DNA from: CAZMRW01 sp964568805
GTDB taxonomy: Bacteria; Pseudomonadota; Gammaproteobacteria; Methylococcales; Methylomonadaceae
Direction of reading: 5' to 3'
Assembly: GCA_964568805.1 (NCBI GenBank)
Contig: CAZMRW010000001.1
Coordinates: forward strand, 62,001-126,000
DNA length: 64,000 nt
Part shown: positions 35,513 through 44,012 of the stretch, one piece after another
Numbering within the stretch: position 1 is the first letter of the stretch
Layout: each line of letters starts with the position of its first letter
Notes under the pieces: generated by a model
Seen by the model: only the letters and a program-made list of their open reading frames with translations
What the model was told of the DNA's origin: nothing
Database searches by the model: none
Position numbers and translations under genes: made by a program

Positions 35513-37216
35513 TCAAGCCAGTTCGTTGACGGCATCCTGTGTGCGGAAATAGACTTTTCCGGGATTTAATTGTTTGAGAAAATCGGTTTTATCCAGTTTA
35601 TCCAGTACCGGGCCTTTGGCTTCAGACAGATTTAGGGTGATATGCAATGTTTGCAGGTTCTGGTTCAGATTTTCCAGTACCTCCAGTGCCGTGGTATCGA
35701 TATCACTGACCGATGTGAAAATCAGCACGATATGTTTGATTTCCGGTTTATTTTTTAACTCTGCGGTTATGAACTCTTCAATAAAATTGACATTGGCAAA
35801 GGTAATGCTTTCATCGACACGGATCAGCAGAAGATGTTTCCAGGTCTCCACCTTATGGCGTTTGATGTTCCGGTAGTGTTCGGTGCCTTGTATGCGGCCC
35901 ACGACAGCAATATGCGGATGACTGGTTTTGCGCAGATAACTGAAAATTGTCAGGATAATGCCCAAAGCGATGCCTTCTTCAATACCCAGAACCAATACGC
36001 CGAGCAGCGTCATGAGTTCGGCAATGCCGTCTCCTTTGTCATATTGCCAGGTTTCTATGATGCTTTTCAGGCGCACCAAGGGGATGATGGCGGCCAGAAT
36101 GATCGCCGCTAAAGCCGCTTTCGGAATGTTTTCAAACCAGGAGGCGAAGAACATCACGGCAATGGCCAGTATGCCGGCTGCAATCAGCATGGCTATTTGA
36201 GTGCGTGCGCCTGCAGTAAAATTGACCATGGTCCGGCTAAAGCCGCCGGCTACGGGCATGCCGCCGGAAATACTCGCTGCGATATTGGCTGCACCCAGTG
36301 CGACGAGTTCACTGTTAGGAACAATTTTTTCACTTCTCAGATTGGCGGTTACTTTGGCTATCGCCACACTTTCCACATAAGCAATCAATGCGATAAAGGC
36401 CGAGTAGGGCAGCAATCCCTGCCATTTTTCAAGATTAATAAAATTAAGGCTTAAGTCAGGAAAACCGGAAGGGACCGTACCCACCACGGCTATCTTTTGC
36501 AGCCCTGACGGATTGAGAAAGGTGACTGCCAGCGTCGCCATAATGACGGTCAGCAACGGCCCGCATTTGCTGACGGCGGTGATTAAAGTTGGTTTCAAGC
36601 CTGCTTTATTTAGCAAGGCAGGGAGGGGCTTGCCGAAAAAAATCAATAAGACGAATGCGCCCACGCTGATGGCGAGGGCTAAGGGGTTGCTTTGTTTGAC
36701 GTACGCCACATAGCAGGCAGCATCGGCTGCACAGGACGGATTTTTTAAGCCGAGTGCGTGCGGCAATTGGCTGGCGATGATCAGGATCGAAGCGCCGCTG
36801 GTGAAACCATTGAGAACCGGATGGCTGATGAAATTGACCAGGCCTCCCATCCGAAGTAACGCCATCAATATCATGATAAGCCCGCTTTCGGCAGACAATA
36901 TCAGAGCACTTTGTTCAGGGTGACCCAAGGCTCTGATATCAGGGGCATTGAGTGCGCTGGCAATCATGATGGCGGCAATTGAAACCGGGCCTACGGATAA
37001 GGTACGACTGGTGCCGAGCAAGGCATAGAGTACGGGCGGCAGAATACTGGCGTAAAGACCCGATTCCGGCGGTAAACCGGCCAGAATCGAGTAGGCGATG
37101 CCCTGCGGCACCAATAAGATGGCGGTAATAATGCCGGCGAACAGGTCGCTGTTAAAATCCTGGCGATTGTAGGTTTTAATCCAGCCGAAAATCGGAAAGA
37201 ATTTTGATAATGGCAT
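35513..37216 (-). CDS. SulP-family anion permease with STAS domain
   Basis: 567 residues. N-terminal 'DLFAGIITAILLVPQGIAYSILAGLPPESGLYASILPPVLYALLGTSRTLSVGP' is the SulP signature, followed by about 12 helices and a C-terminal STAS domain (about 430-560, 'RVDESITFANVNF', 'SDIDTTALEVLENL'). Carries sulfate, or other anions such as bicarbonate. It is last in a leftward set after the sulfide:quinone reductase gene, so sulfate or sulfite movement is likely. ATG at 37216 begins the conserved MPLSKFFP; the longer upstream frame crosses an inverted repeat and is not credible. Confidence 0.88.
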   Translation of the reverse strand: MPLSKFFPIFGWIKTYNRQDFNSDLFAGIITAILLVPQGIAYSILAGLPPESGLYASILPPVLYALLGTSRTLSVGPVSIAAIMIASALNAPDIRALGHPEQSALILSAESGLIMILMALLRMGGLVNFISHPVLNGFTSGASILIIASQLPHALGLKNPSCAADAACYVAYVKQSNPLALAISVGAFVLLIFFGKPLPALLNKAGLKPTLITAVSKCGPLLTVIMATLAVTFLNPSGLQKIAVVGTVPSGFPDLSLNFINLEKWQGLLPYSAFIALIAYVESVAIAKVTANLRSEKIVPNSELVALGAANIAASISGGMPVAGGFSRTMVNFTAGARTQIAMLIAAGILAIAVMFFASWFENIPKAALAAIILAAIIPLVRLKSIIETWQYDKGDGIAELMTLLGVLVLGIEEGIALGIILTIFSYLRKTSHPHIAVVGRIQGTEHYRNIKRHKVETWKHLLLIRVDESITFANVNFIEEFITAELKNKPEIKHIVLIFTSVSDIDTTALEVLENLNQNLQTLHITLNLSEAKGPVLDKLDKTDFLKQLNPGKVYFRTQDAVNELA

Positions 37217-37226
37217 TTTGTTGGAT

Positions 37227-37308
37227 AAGGCGAAAGGTTCAAGGCGAAAGGCAAAAGGCCCAAGAGTCAAGGTAGTTTGTTCGCCTTTTGCCTTGCGCCT
37301 TTCGCCTT
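37227..37308. repeat. Nested inverted repeat between sqr and sulP
   Basis: Outer arms of 11 bp, AAGGCGAAAGG (37227-37237) and CCTTTCGCCTT (37298-37308), and inner arms of 12 bp, AAGGCAAAAGGC (37248-37259) and GCCTTTTGCCTT (37283-37294), all perfect. The unit can form an 80-nt hairpin in the intercistronic mRNA just after the sqr stop (37314). The word GGCGAAAGG recurs inside it. Confidence 0.7.
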
Positions 37309-37313
37309 CTTGC

Positions 37314-38567
37314 TTATTCTTCTTTGATAAAGCGTTCGGCGTAACTTTCACGGTGAGGAATGTCAATCCGATAGCCTTTCAGCATCAGATGCCAGTAAAG
37401 CCACGGGAAACCGGTCGTTTTACCCCACCACCAGATCCAGCGGTTTTTTCTGGGATCCAGGAATGGAAATGACGGCGTTACCTTGCCTCCATAAGAAAAT
37501 TCGGCCAGCATGACCGTACTGAGCGAAGTGGTCAGCGGACAGGAACCGTAGCCGTCATAACCCGGCTCAAGCGCTTTGCTCCTGATTAAAGCGAGTATAT
37601 TGTCGACCACAACCGGGACTTGTTTGCGCACCGCCGCCGCCGTTTTGGCATTGGACGTCGATGTTGCGTCGCCCAGTCCGAAAATATTGCGGTATTTATT
37701 GTGTTGCAGGGTGTTTTCATTGACATCGACCCATCCTGCGGCATTGGCCAAGGGACTTTTTTTGATAAAGTCAGGAGCGCTTTGCGGCGGCGTGACATGA
37801 ATCATGTCGAATTTTTTGGTGACCTGCTGTTTATTGCCCGCGCTATCGGTGGTTTCAAACGTCGCGATTTTGCCGGGTCCATCGATGGCCACCAGGTTAT
37901 GATTGAATGACGTTTTGATGCCATAACCGGACGCGACCTTGGCGAGAGCTTTCGCGAAAAACGGTATGCCGAACATGGCCGGCCCGGCATTGCAGAATTC
38001 GATGGTAAATTTATCCAGTATGCCTTTTTTACGGAACCGGTCGGCCGCGAGGTACATGATTTTTTGCGGCGCGCCGGCGCATTTGATCGGCATGGTCGGT
38101 TGTGTGAACAAGGCCGTTCCCGATTGGGCGTTTTTGATGCATTCCCAGGTGTACTCGACATAGTCTGCTGAATAATTGCTGCAGACGTTGTTTTGGTTCA
38201 GGGTTTCCTTAAGACCCTTGATCTTGTCCCAATCCAGTTGCAGGCCGGGGCAGACGACCAGATAGTCGTAGCTGATCGACTCTCCGGAACGCAGGGTCAC
38301 GCGATTCTGGTCCGGCTGAAACGATTCGGCATAGTCCTTGATCCACTTGACTTTCGGATTGATCAGGTCGGCTTCATTTCGGGTCGTTTTCTTTAGGGTA
38401 TAAGCGCCGCCGCCGATGATCGTGAAACCGGGCTGGTAATAGTGTTTCTCGGACGGCTCGATAAGGCCGATATCCATTTTCGAATCCTGCCTGAGCATGT
38501 TGTTGGCAACGGAAACGCCGGCCGCTCCTCCTCCAACGATCAAAAGTGTATGGTGTTGCTGTGACAT
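37314..38567 (-). CDS. sqr: Sulfide:quinone oxidoreductase, type II (SQOR-like)
   Basis: 417 residues, FAD-dependent, peripheral inner-membrane enzyme transferring electrons from sulfide to quinone and forming a persulfide. The dinucleotide motif 'IVGGGAAGVSVANNM' starts at residue 10. The two redox cysteines are in IKCAGAPQK (Cys163) and 'GYGSCPLTTS' (near 344), in the same local contexts as mitochondrial SQOR. 'IFGLGDATSTSNAKTAAA' is the second FAD motif. GGAGA precedes the ATG. It follows the persulfide dioxygenase gene by 188 bp. Confidence 0.93.
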   Translation of the reverse strand: MSQQHHTLLIVGGGAAGVSVANNMLRQDSKMDIGLIEPSEKHYYQPGFTIIGGGAYTLKKTTRNEADLINPKVKWIKDYAESFQPDQNRVTLRSGESISYDYLVVCPGLQLDWDKIKGLKETLNQNNVCSNYSADYVEYTWECIKNAQSGTALFTQPTMPIKCAGAPQKIMYLAADRFRKKGILDKFTIEFCNAGPAMFGIPFFAKALAKVASGYGIKTSFNHNLVAIDGPGKIATFETTDSAGNKQQVTKKFDMIHVTPPQSAPDFIKKSPLANAAGWVDVNENTLQHNKYRNIFGLGDATSTSNAKTAAAVRKQVPVVVDNILALIRSKALEPGYDGYGSCPLTTSLSTVMLAEFSYGGKVTPSFPFLDPRKNRWIWWWGKTTGFPWLYWHLMLKGYRIDIPHRESYAERFIKEE

Positions 38568-38755
38568 GTGATCTCCTCGTTTGATTGAGACTGCGTTGCG
38601 CGGGATTGAAGGCAGCCGTAGTTTGTTATTGTTATTATGAGTGGTTGATTGTTAAGGCCGGGTTCTGGATAAGATTAAAGTTTCCGTACCTGGCCAAATT
38701 CAACCTGTTAACTTTTTACTTAATTCAAGATATAAGTCAATGTAATTATCAGTTT

Positions 38756-39844
38756 CTATGATGCGTTTTTTTGCCAGGCCTCATAGCCTCCGTTAATCGA
38801 CAGTACATTGTGATAACCCAGAACTTCTAAAGTTTGTGCGGCCAGGGCTGCGCGTCCTCCGGTACGGCAATAAACAAGAACAGTCTTCGACTTGTCTGAT
38901 AGTTCGGGAAAATTGCCGACTTTAAATTCCAGTACGCCGCGTGGAATCGGTAATGCCTTGTCAAGATGGCCCGCTGCAAATTCGCTTTCTTCGCGTACAT
39001 CGACCACCACGATATTGCCATCCTTCAGCAGTTGTTTGGTTTTTTCGACACTGATTTCGGTGATGTGCTTTTTGGCCTCCGCCACCAAGTCCTGGCCGGT
39101 TGTCGTGGTGCGCTCGGGGCGCGTTGTTTCACGTTGAGCGAAGGCGTCCTGACGTTCATCTTCATCCAGGCCGCAGTAGCGGTTGGCCGGCACGGCTTCA
39201 TCGATCAAACGAGGTTTCGGCAAATTCAGATTGTTCATGATTTCGATGAATTGCTCGCGGGTTTTTCCGGCCAGCCGCGGGTTGGTGGTGCGCTCCTGCA
39301 TGATGCTGCTGACCCAGCGCTGCTGGTAATCATGACCCGGATAAACCAGTGTTTCATCAGGAAGCGTGAACAGGCGCTGGGTGATGCAGTCATACAGTGC
39401 GCCGGCATCGCCGCTCTGGAAGTCGGTTCGTCCGCAGCCGCCGATAAACAAGGAATCGCCGGTAAAAACGCGGTCACGCCATAAGAATGACACGCTGCCT
39501 TTGGTATGGCCCGGCGTGGCAATGACTTTGATCTGTTCGCTACCGAATTTAAGCACATCGCCGTCCTGCAATTGCAAGTTTGCCCCCACTGCACCGCATA
39601 ACTGGCTGACGCCGGTTTCTGCGCCGAGGCGCTGATGTAACAGTCCGCTGGCGGTAATATGGTCGGCATGGACATGGGTTTCCAGCGAGTATTTGAGGCT
39701 TAACCCGAGATCATTCAGGAAGGCGATGTATTCATCGATATGCGATTTCACGGGGTCGATCAGGACCGCTTCCTTGCTGACCGGATCGGCTATTAAATAA
39801 GTATACGTCCAGGTTTCTTGGTCGAATAATTGTTTGAAAATCAT
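38756..39844 (-). CDS. Persulfide dioxygenase-rhodanese fusion (ETHE1-like)
   Basis: 362 residues. N-terminal metallo-beta-lactamase fold with THVHADH (56-62), 'GHTKGSVSFLW' and 'YPGHDY', the ETHE1 iron persulfide dioxygenase pattern; about residues 235-270 form a linker. The C-terminal rhodanese domain has active-site CRTGGRA near residue 333. The first domain oxidises glutathione persulfide to sulfite and the second moves sulfane sulfur, usually making thiosulfate. Start at 39844 has AGGAGA upstream. First gene of the sulfide unit; preceded by a sigma-54 promoter. Confidence 0.92.
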   Translation of the reverse strand: MIFKQLFDQETWTYTYLIADPVSKEAVLIDPVKSHIDEYIAFLNDLGLSLKYSLETHVHADHITASGLLHQRLGAETGVSQLCGAVGANLQLQDGDVLKFGSEQIKVIATPGHTKGSVSFLWRDRVFTGDSLFIGGCGRTDFQSGDAGALYDCITQRLFTLPDETLVYPGHDYQQRWVSSIMQERTTNPRLAGKTREQFIEIMNNLNLPKPRLIDEAVPANRYCGLDEDERQDAFAQRETTRPERTTTTGQDLVAEAKKHITEISVEKTKQLLKDGNIVVVDVREESEFAAGHLDKALPIPRGVLEFKVGNFPELSDKSKTVLVYCRTGGRAALAAQTLEVLGYHNVLSINGGYEAWQKNAS

Positions 39845-39923
39845 TTCGTGTCTCCTGTTGCTGCAATGTATTGGAATTATGGGTACGACGATCGTGCGAT
39901 TGAAATCTCCTGTAGTGGTATAA

Positions 39924-39939
39924 GGCAAAGGATGTGCCA
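39924..39939 (-). promoter_or_regulatory. Sigma-54 promoter of the sulfide-oxidation unit
   Basis: On the minus strand the sequence is TGGCACATCCTTTGCC: the -24 TGGCAC and -12 TTGC elements, with the conserved GG and GC at the correct 12-nt phase. It lies about 80 bp upstream of the dioxygenase-rhodanese start. Sigma-54 promoters need an activator; sulfane-sulfur-sensing FisR proteins do this for sqr-pdo genes in other bacteria. Confidence 0.75.
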
Positions 39940-40016
39940 AATTGAATATGTCATTAATAATTGTTGACTGCCTTGATTATTAAAGGGTTCCATCGGCCAT
40001 CCTTTACAAGGCAGTT

Positions 40017-40070
40017 GTTTCACGCTGTTTCAGTGTAACATTAGCATGTTTCATTGAAACTGAGTGAAAC
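40017..40070. promoter_or_regulatory. Paired palindromic enhancer sites upstream of the sigma-54 promoter
   Basis: Two 13-bp sites: GTTTCAGTGTAAC (40027-40039, one mismatched pair) and GTTTCATTGAAAC (40048-40060, perfect), centres 21 bp apart, i.e. two helical turns on one face. Outer half sites GTTTCAC (40017-40023) and GTGAAAC (40064-40070) flank them symmetrically. About 80-145 bp upstream of the -24 element, this is a typical enhancer position. Confidence 0.6.
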
Positions 40071-40202
40071 GGTGCGCCAAACCGTCGTAAATCCATATTG
40101 TGCGTTCGATGGGTGAAAAAACGGATTACCATGCCGGTTATGCAGTGGCAATGGTAGCAGGTCATTTTGCCTGCGAGGGGCGGAACGCGTAAGACAGCAA
40201 TT

Positions 40203-40466
40203 TTAAATAATTTCGATGCCGTTAATATCGCCTTGATCGGTCAGTTTCAGCCGCAATCGTCCGTAACAGGATTTTTGATCGGCCTGACAGCCGGAGCCTT
40301 CCATAACGCTTTCCAGAAAAGTCACATAGATCAGAAGGCTGTCCGCATTTCTTTCCAATATTTCGTAATGGATCGAATCGTTGATGATCCATCCGTTTTG
40401 GCTGCAAAATGCGGTTAATTCCTTGCAAGTTTCCAAGGCGTTGATAACAGGGTCTGTCTGATTCAT
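40203..40466 (-). CDS. Small hypothetical protein
   Basis: 87 residues from ATG at 40466. No membrane segment or known motif. The middle reads 'NGWIINDSIHYEILERNADSLLIYVTFLESVMEGSGCQA', an alternation that suggests a small alpha/beta fold; three Cys lie at about 14, 21 and 60-70. AAAGG lies about 14 nt upstream, too far to be a good site. It is downstream of the orphan permease and upstream of the sulfide promoter region. A real gene is likely but not certain. Confidence 0.5.
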   Translation of the reverse strand: MNQTDPVINALETCKELTAFCSQNGWIINDSIHYEILERNADSLLIYVTFLESVMEGSGCQADQKSCYGRLRLKLTDQGDINGIEII

Positions 40467-40579
40467 GGGTAGGATACCTTTGGTGTCAAAATCATTAGCG
40501 GACAGGATAACCCTGTCATTTTTTAAGTCCGGTCTTCGGTTGACCGATATGCCATTACCGGGCCGGTCGGCTTCATCGA

Positions 40580-41923
40580 TTAGCCGTTTCCGCTCCGTCT
40601 GGGGTCGAATGCATCCTGAACGGTATCGGCAAATAAATTTGCCGCAAGCACCAGCACGAACATAAAGACAAACGCGGCGGATAAAGACCACCAAACGATC
40701 GGTTCGCGAGCCATTTCCAGGCGAGCGCCGTTAATCATGTTGCCCCAGCTATAGGTGGTCGGATCGACGCCGATATTGATGTAAGACAAGACCGCTTCCG
40801 CCAGCACCAGAGAACTGAAATCGAGCACGACCGAAATAAACACGATATGCATGACATTGGGCAGGATATGACGCAGTAGAATCGAGCCCTGTTTAACCCC
40901 TAATGCCTGTGCTGCAAGCACAAACTCCATTTCCCTGAGCTTAAGGGTTTCCGCTCTAAGTAGGCGGCATAATCCGGTCCAGCTGGTTACCCCTAAAATC
41001 AGGCAAAGAAACAGGAGCCGCATGTCGGCGCGGACGATGATGCTGGTAAAAGCCTCTTCATGATTGGCCATATAGACCTGAACCATTAATATCGACGCGG
41101 CAATCAACAGGACGCCGGGAATGGAATTGAGCGTGGTATAAATATACTGGATGACATCATCTATCCAGCCTCTGAAAAAGCCGGCCAGAATTCCGAAAAC
41201 GATAGCCATCGGCAGCATAATCAGGGTTGTCAGCGTGCCGATCACCAGGCCGGTGCGGACACTTTTTATGGATTGATAAAATACATCCTCCCCGACTTTG
41301 TCCGTGCCCAGGACGTGATAATAGCCGGATAAATAACACAAGGTGTAACTGATCGAAACCAGGATAAATACAACGGCCCAGACAGTTTTCGCAGTCGTAC
41401 CTCTGAGAAGCCGCATAGAACGACCTTTTAACGTGCCCCAAAGAAGCACCATAAAAAATGCAAAAAGGCTGGAACCCTGGAAAAACCCGTACAGCGATTT
41501 TTGTAATATATCGCTCCATTTTTCGGTGTCGGGATTGGCCAGGTGGCGGCCGCCAAATTGGAGTCGCGGATAATCCCAGTGTGTGCTGCCGTCCGGCAGG
41601 GTTGTCATTTCCTTGTTGTAAAGCGTGACGGCAAATGGCGCCGAATAGGTTTTTTCACCGTGCTGCCTGAGCGGAGTCGCCCAATAGTCCAGCAGGCTGA
41701 TGATGTCATGATCGGTGCCGTTCGTGGGTTTAAAATGCACCGAGTCCAGCAGGCCGATAATGATAAAAAAACATAATACCGCCAGCGAAACCATGCCGAC
41801 TCTGTTGCCGGCTATGACTTGCAGAGGACGCTTGAAATGTTCCTTGCCGCGCAGATACATCGCCAGTGCGGTCATGATGACAATCAGGACGTATATCAGG
41901 GCGTCGGTCCATAAAACAATCAT
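40580..41923 (-). CDS. ABC transporter permease, oligopeptide DppC/OppC type, orphan
   Basis: 447 residues. The C-terminal 230 residues are a standard permease: 'GTDKVGEDVFYQSIKSVRTGLVIG', then the coupling-helix EAA segment 'LVLAEAVLSYINIGVDPTTYSWGNMI' and preceding 'RHILPNVMHIVFIS'. The N-terminal 200 residues hold two or three extra helices and a large periplasmic insert (about 60-150), as in DppC-type proteins with long N-termini. No binding protein, second permease or ATPase gene is adjacent, which is unusual. Divergent from the PPi-PFK gene. Confidence 0.85.
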   Translation of the reverse strand: MIVLWTDALIYVLIVIMTALAMYLRGKEHFKRPLQVIAGNRVGMVSLAVLCFFIIIGLLDSVHFKPTNGTDHDIISLLDYWATPLRQHGEKTYSAPFAVTLYNKEMTTLPDGSTHWDYPRLQFGGRHLANPDTEKWSDILQKSLYGFFQGSSLFAFFMVLLWGTLKGRSMRLLRGTTAKTVWAVVFILVSISYTLCYLSGYYHVLGTDKVGEDVFYQSIKSVRTGLVIGTLTTLIMLPMAIVFGILAGFFRGWIDDVIQYIYTTLNSIPGVLLIAASILMVQVYMANHEEAFTSIIVRADMRLLFLCLILGVTSWTGLCRLLRAETLKLREMEFVLAAQALGVKQGSILLRHILPNVMHIVFISVVLDFSSLVLAEAVLSYINIGVDPTTYSWGNMINGARLEMAREPIVWWSLSAAFVFMFVLVLAANLFADTVQDAFDPRRSGNG

Positions 41924-42224
41924 TTGAAAATCTTTACTCCAGGGGATCAGTATATGGAAAACAGGCCCGGTGCATCAGGCCGATGCCGTTTAATCATTTT
42001 CCCATAAGTTTATCGAACAACAGATTTTTTTGTAATTATGATAAAATTTCGATTGGTCGGATTCCGTGACCAAGGTTAGTCTTGTTATCAAGCCCGGATC
42101 GTTATTGCTGTCCAATCCGGCTGGTCTGACTGAGCAATGGTGCGGGATTGTGTTGTGATGTGGGGCTTTTTGGCCGACACTATCGCTTTCGTTTATTATC
42201 TTTAACTTCACAGCTTATAACCTC
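41924..42224. other. 300-bp divergent intergenic region
   Basis: Contains the promoters of the permease gene (leftward) and the PPi-PFK gene (rightward). It is AT-rich near 42010-42060. I see no strong box, palindrome or small gene. Confidence 0.4.
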
Positions 42225-43454
42225 ATGAACAAACCCAAGAAAGTCGCAATTCTCACCGCAGGCGGATTGGCGCCTTGCCTTAACTCAGCCATAGGCAGTC
42301 TGATCGAACGCTACACCGAAATCGATCCTTCGATTGAAATTATTTGCTACCGCAGCGGCTATAAAGGTCTCCTGCTGGGTGATGCTATTAAAGTCACACC
42401 GGCTATACGGGAAAAAGCCGGATTATTGCAACGTTTCGGCGGTTCGGTGATCGGTAATAGCCGCGTTAAATTAACCAACGTTAAAGACTGCATCAAACGC
42501 GGTCTGGTGCAGGAAGGTCAGGACCCGCAAAAAGTCGCTGCCGACCAGCTGGTTAAAGACGGCGTCGACATTCTTCACACCATCGGCGGAGACGATACCA
42601 ATACGGCTGCAGCCGATCTGGCGGCTTTTCTGGCTAAAAACGATTATGGACTGACCGTCATCGGTTTGCCGAAAACGGTCGATAATGACGTATTTCCTAT
42701 CCGGCAATCGCTGGGCGCCTGGACTGCTGCCGAGCAGGGCGCGCGTTATTTCTGGAATGTGGTGGCCGAAAACAATTCCAATCCCCGGATGCTGATCGTG
42801 CACGAAGTCATGGGCCGCAGTTGCGGCTGGCTGACTGCCGCGACTGCCCTGGAATATCGCAAATTGCTTGACCGCGCCGAATGGTTACCCGAACTTGGCC
42901 TTGATCGCGCCGCGTTTGAAGTCCATGGCGTTTTTGTCCCCGAAATGAGCGTCGATTTGGCTGCCGAAGCCAAACGTCTGCGAGCCGTGATGGACAAAGC
43001 CGATTGCGTTAATATTTTTGTTTCCGAAGGCGCCGGCGTTGAAGCGATCGTAGCCGAAATGCAGGCTAAAGGTCAGGAAGTGCCTCGCGATGCTTTCGGC
43101 CATATCAAACTGGACGCAGTCAATCCGGGCAAGTGGTTTGGAGAGCAATTCGCGCAGATGATCGGCGCCGAAAAAACGCTGGTGCAAAAATCAGGTTATT
43201 TCGCTCGTGCTTCCGCGGCCAATGCCGAAGACATTCGTCTGATCAAATCCTGCGCCGATCTCGCCGTAGAGTGCGCGATGCGCCGTGAAGCCGGCGTCAT
43301 CGGGCATGACGAAGACCGCGGCAATATTCTGCGCGCTATCGAGTTTCCCCGCATTAAAGGCGGCAAACCTTTTGACATCGATGCCGCCTGGTTTAACCAG
43401 ACACTCAGTGAAATCGGTCAAACCAAGGGCGGCCGAGTTGAGACCAGCCACTAA
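42225..43454 (+). CDS. pfp: Pyrophosphate-dependent 6-phosphofructokinase
   Basis: 409 residues. Phosphorylates fructose 6-phosphate with PPi, reversibly. Methanotroph versions also act on other C7 or C5 sugar phosphates. Seen: 'TAGGLAPCLNSAIG' (N-terminal loop), GGDDTN (121-126; Asp in the second position of GGDD blocks ATP and marks PPi use), catalytic PKTVDND (149-155) and 'MGRSCGWL'. No allosteric C-terminal domain. Alone on its transcript, with a strong stem-loop after the stop. Confidence 0.95.
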   Translation: MNKPKKVAILTAGGLAPCLNSAIGSLIERYTEIDPSIEIICYRSGYKGLLLGDAIKVTPAIREKAGLLQRFGGSVIGNSRVKLTNVKDCIKRGLVQEGQDPQKVAADQLVKDGVDILHTIGGDDTNTAAADLAAFLAKNDYGLTVIGLPKTVDNDVFPIRQSLGAWTAAEQGARYFWNVVAENNSNPRMLIVHEVMGRSCGWLTAATALEYRKLLDRAEWLPELGLDRAAFEVHGVFVPEMSVDLAAEAKRLRAVMDKADCVNIFVSEGAGVEAIVAEMQAKGQEVPRDAFGHIKLDAVNPGKWFGEQFAQMIGAEKTLVQKSGYFARASAANAEDIRLIKSCADLAVECAMRREAGVIGHDEDRGNILRAIEFPRIKGGKPFDIDAAWFNQTLSEIGQTKGGRVETSH

Positions 43455-43471
43455 TTCAGGCTGAATAGATA

Positions 43472-43514
43472 AAATGCCGGGAAACTGCCCACCAATCAAG
43501 GCGTTTCCCGGCAT
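43472..43514 (+). terminator. Stem-loop terminator of the PPi-PFK gene
   Basis: AATGCCGGGAAAC (43472-43484) pairs perfectly with GTTTCCCGGCATT (43502-43514), a 13-bp stem with a 17-nt loop, 18 nt after the stop. The following ATCTGT is only a weak U-tract, so it may also protect the mRNA end. Confidence 0.7.
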
Positions 43515-44012
43515 TATCTGTACTTTGCAAAATGTGAAATATTTAACAATTTAATCATCAAAAGTTGATTAAAGTATATGAACTTACTTTAGCTCTTCAT
43601 GCTAGCCGTAGATAAACTTTTGGTTACGACAATACACCCAATCAGTAATACTTCTGTTTGGGCGGGTTGTTTTGCAGAGGATTAGCGCCGCTTGGGTTTT
43701 TCGGGCATTGGAAGTTTATTACGGCTTAATTCCCGGAACTCAGTTTAGTAATGCTCTATTTGTTTTTGCATCCCTTTTCTATCGATGTACATCGAGCCGG
43801 ACAATAATTACAACATCCAGCTATGCAGCAAGCTTATCAAAGGTTTGAAAAGTCAACATCCAGATAAAACTTATCAGGATCAACAAATTATCGTTGATAA
43901 ATAAGCCGTGATGACGCCGTGCCGTTAAGTTGTCGCCGATTTTTAATTATTACTACATTGAGGATGCCGTTATTCATTACCCGATTTCAGTCGAATCAGA
44001 ACCCCATACAGT
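43515..44012. other. 500-bp intergenic region before the TIR gene
   Basis: AT-rich. A plus-strand frame 43785-43904 (39 codons, MYIEPDNNY...) ends 110 nt before the TIR gene but has no ribosome binding site; I do not count it as a gene. No terminal repeats of a mobile element and no template-repeat-like stretch were seen here. Confidence 0.4.

Noticed and set aside
37217..37366. N-terminal 50-residue extension of the SulP protein
   Set aside because: It reads through the nested inverted repeat and into the sqr 3' end, and family members start at the MPLSKFFP position.
43785..43904. 39-codon gene upstream of the TIR gene
   Set aside because: No ribosome binding site and no recognisable features; length compatible with chance in AT-rich DNA.
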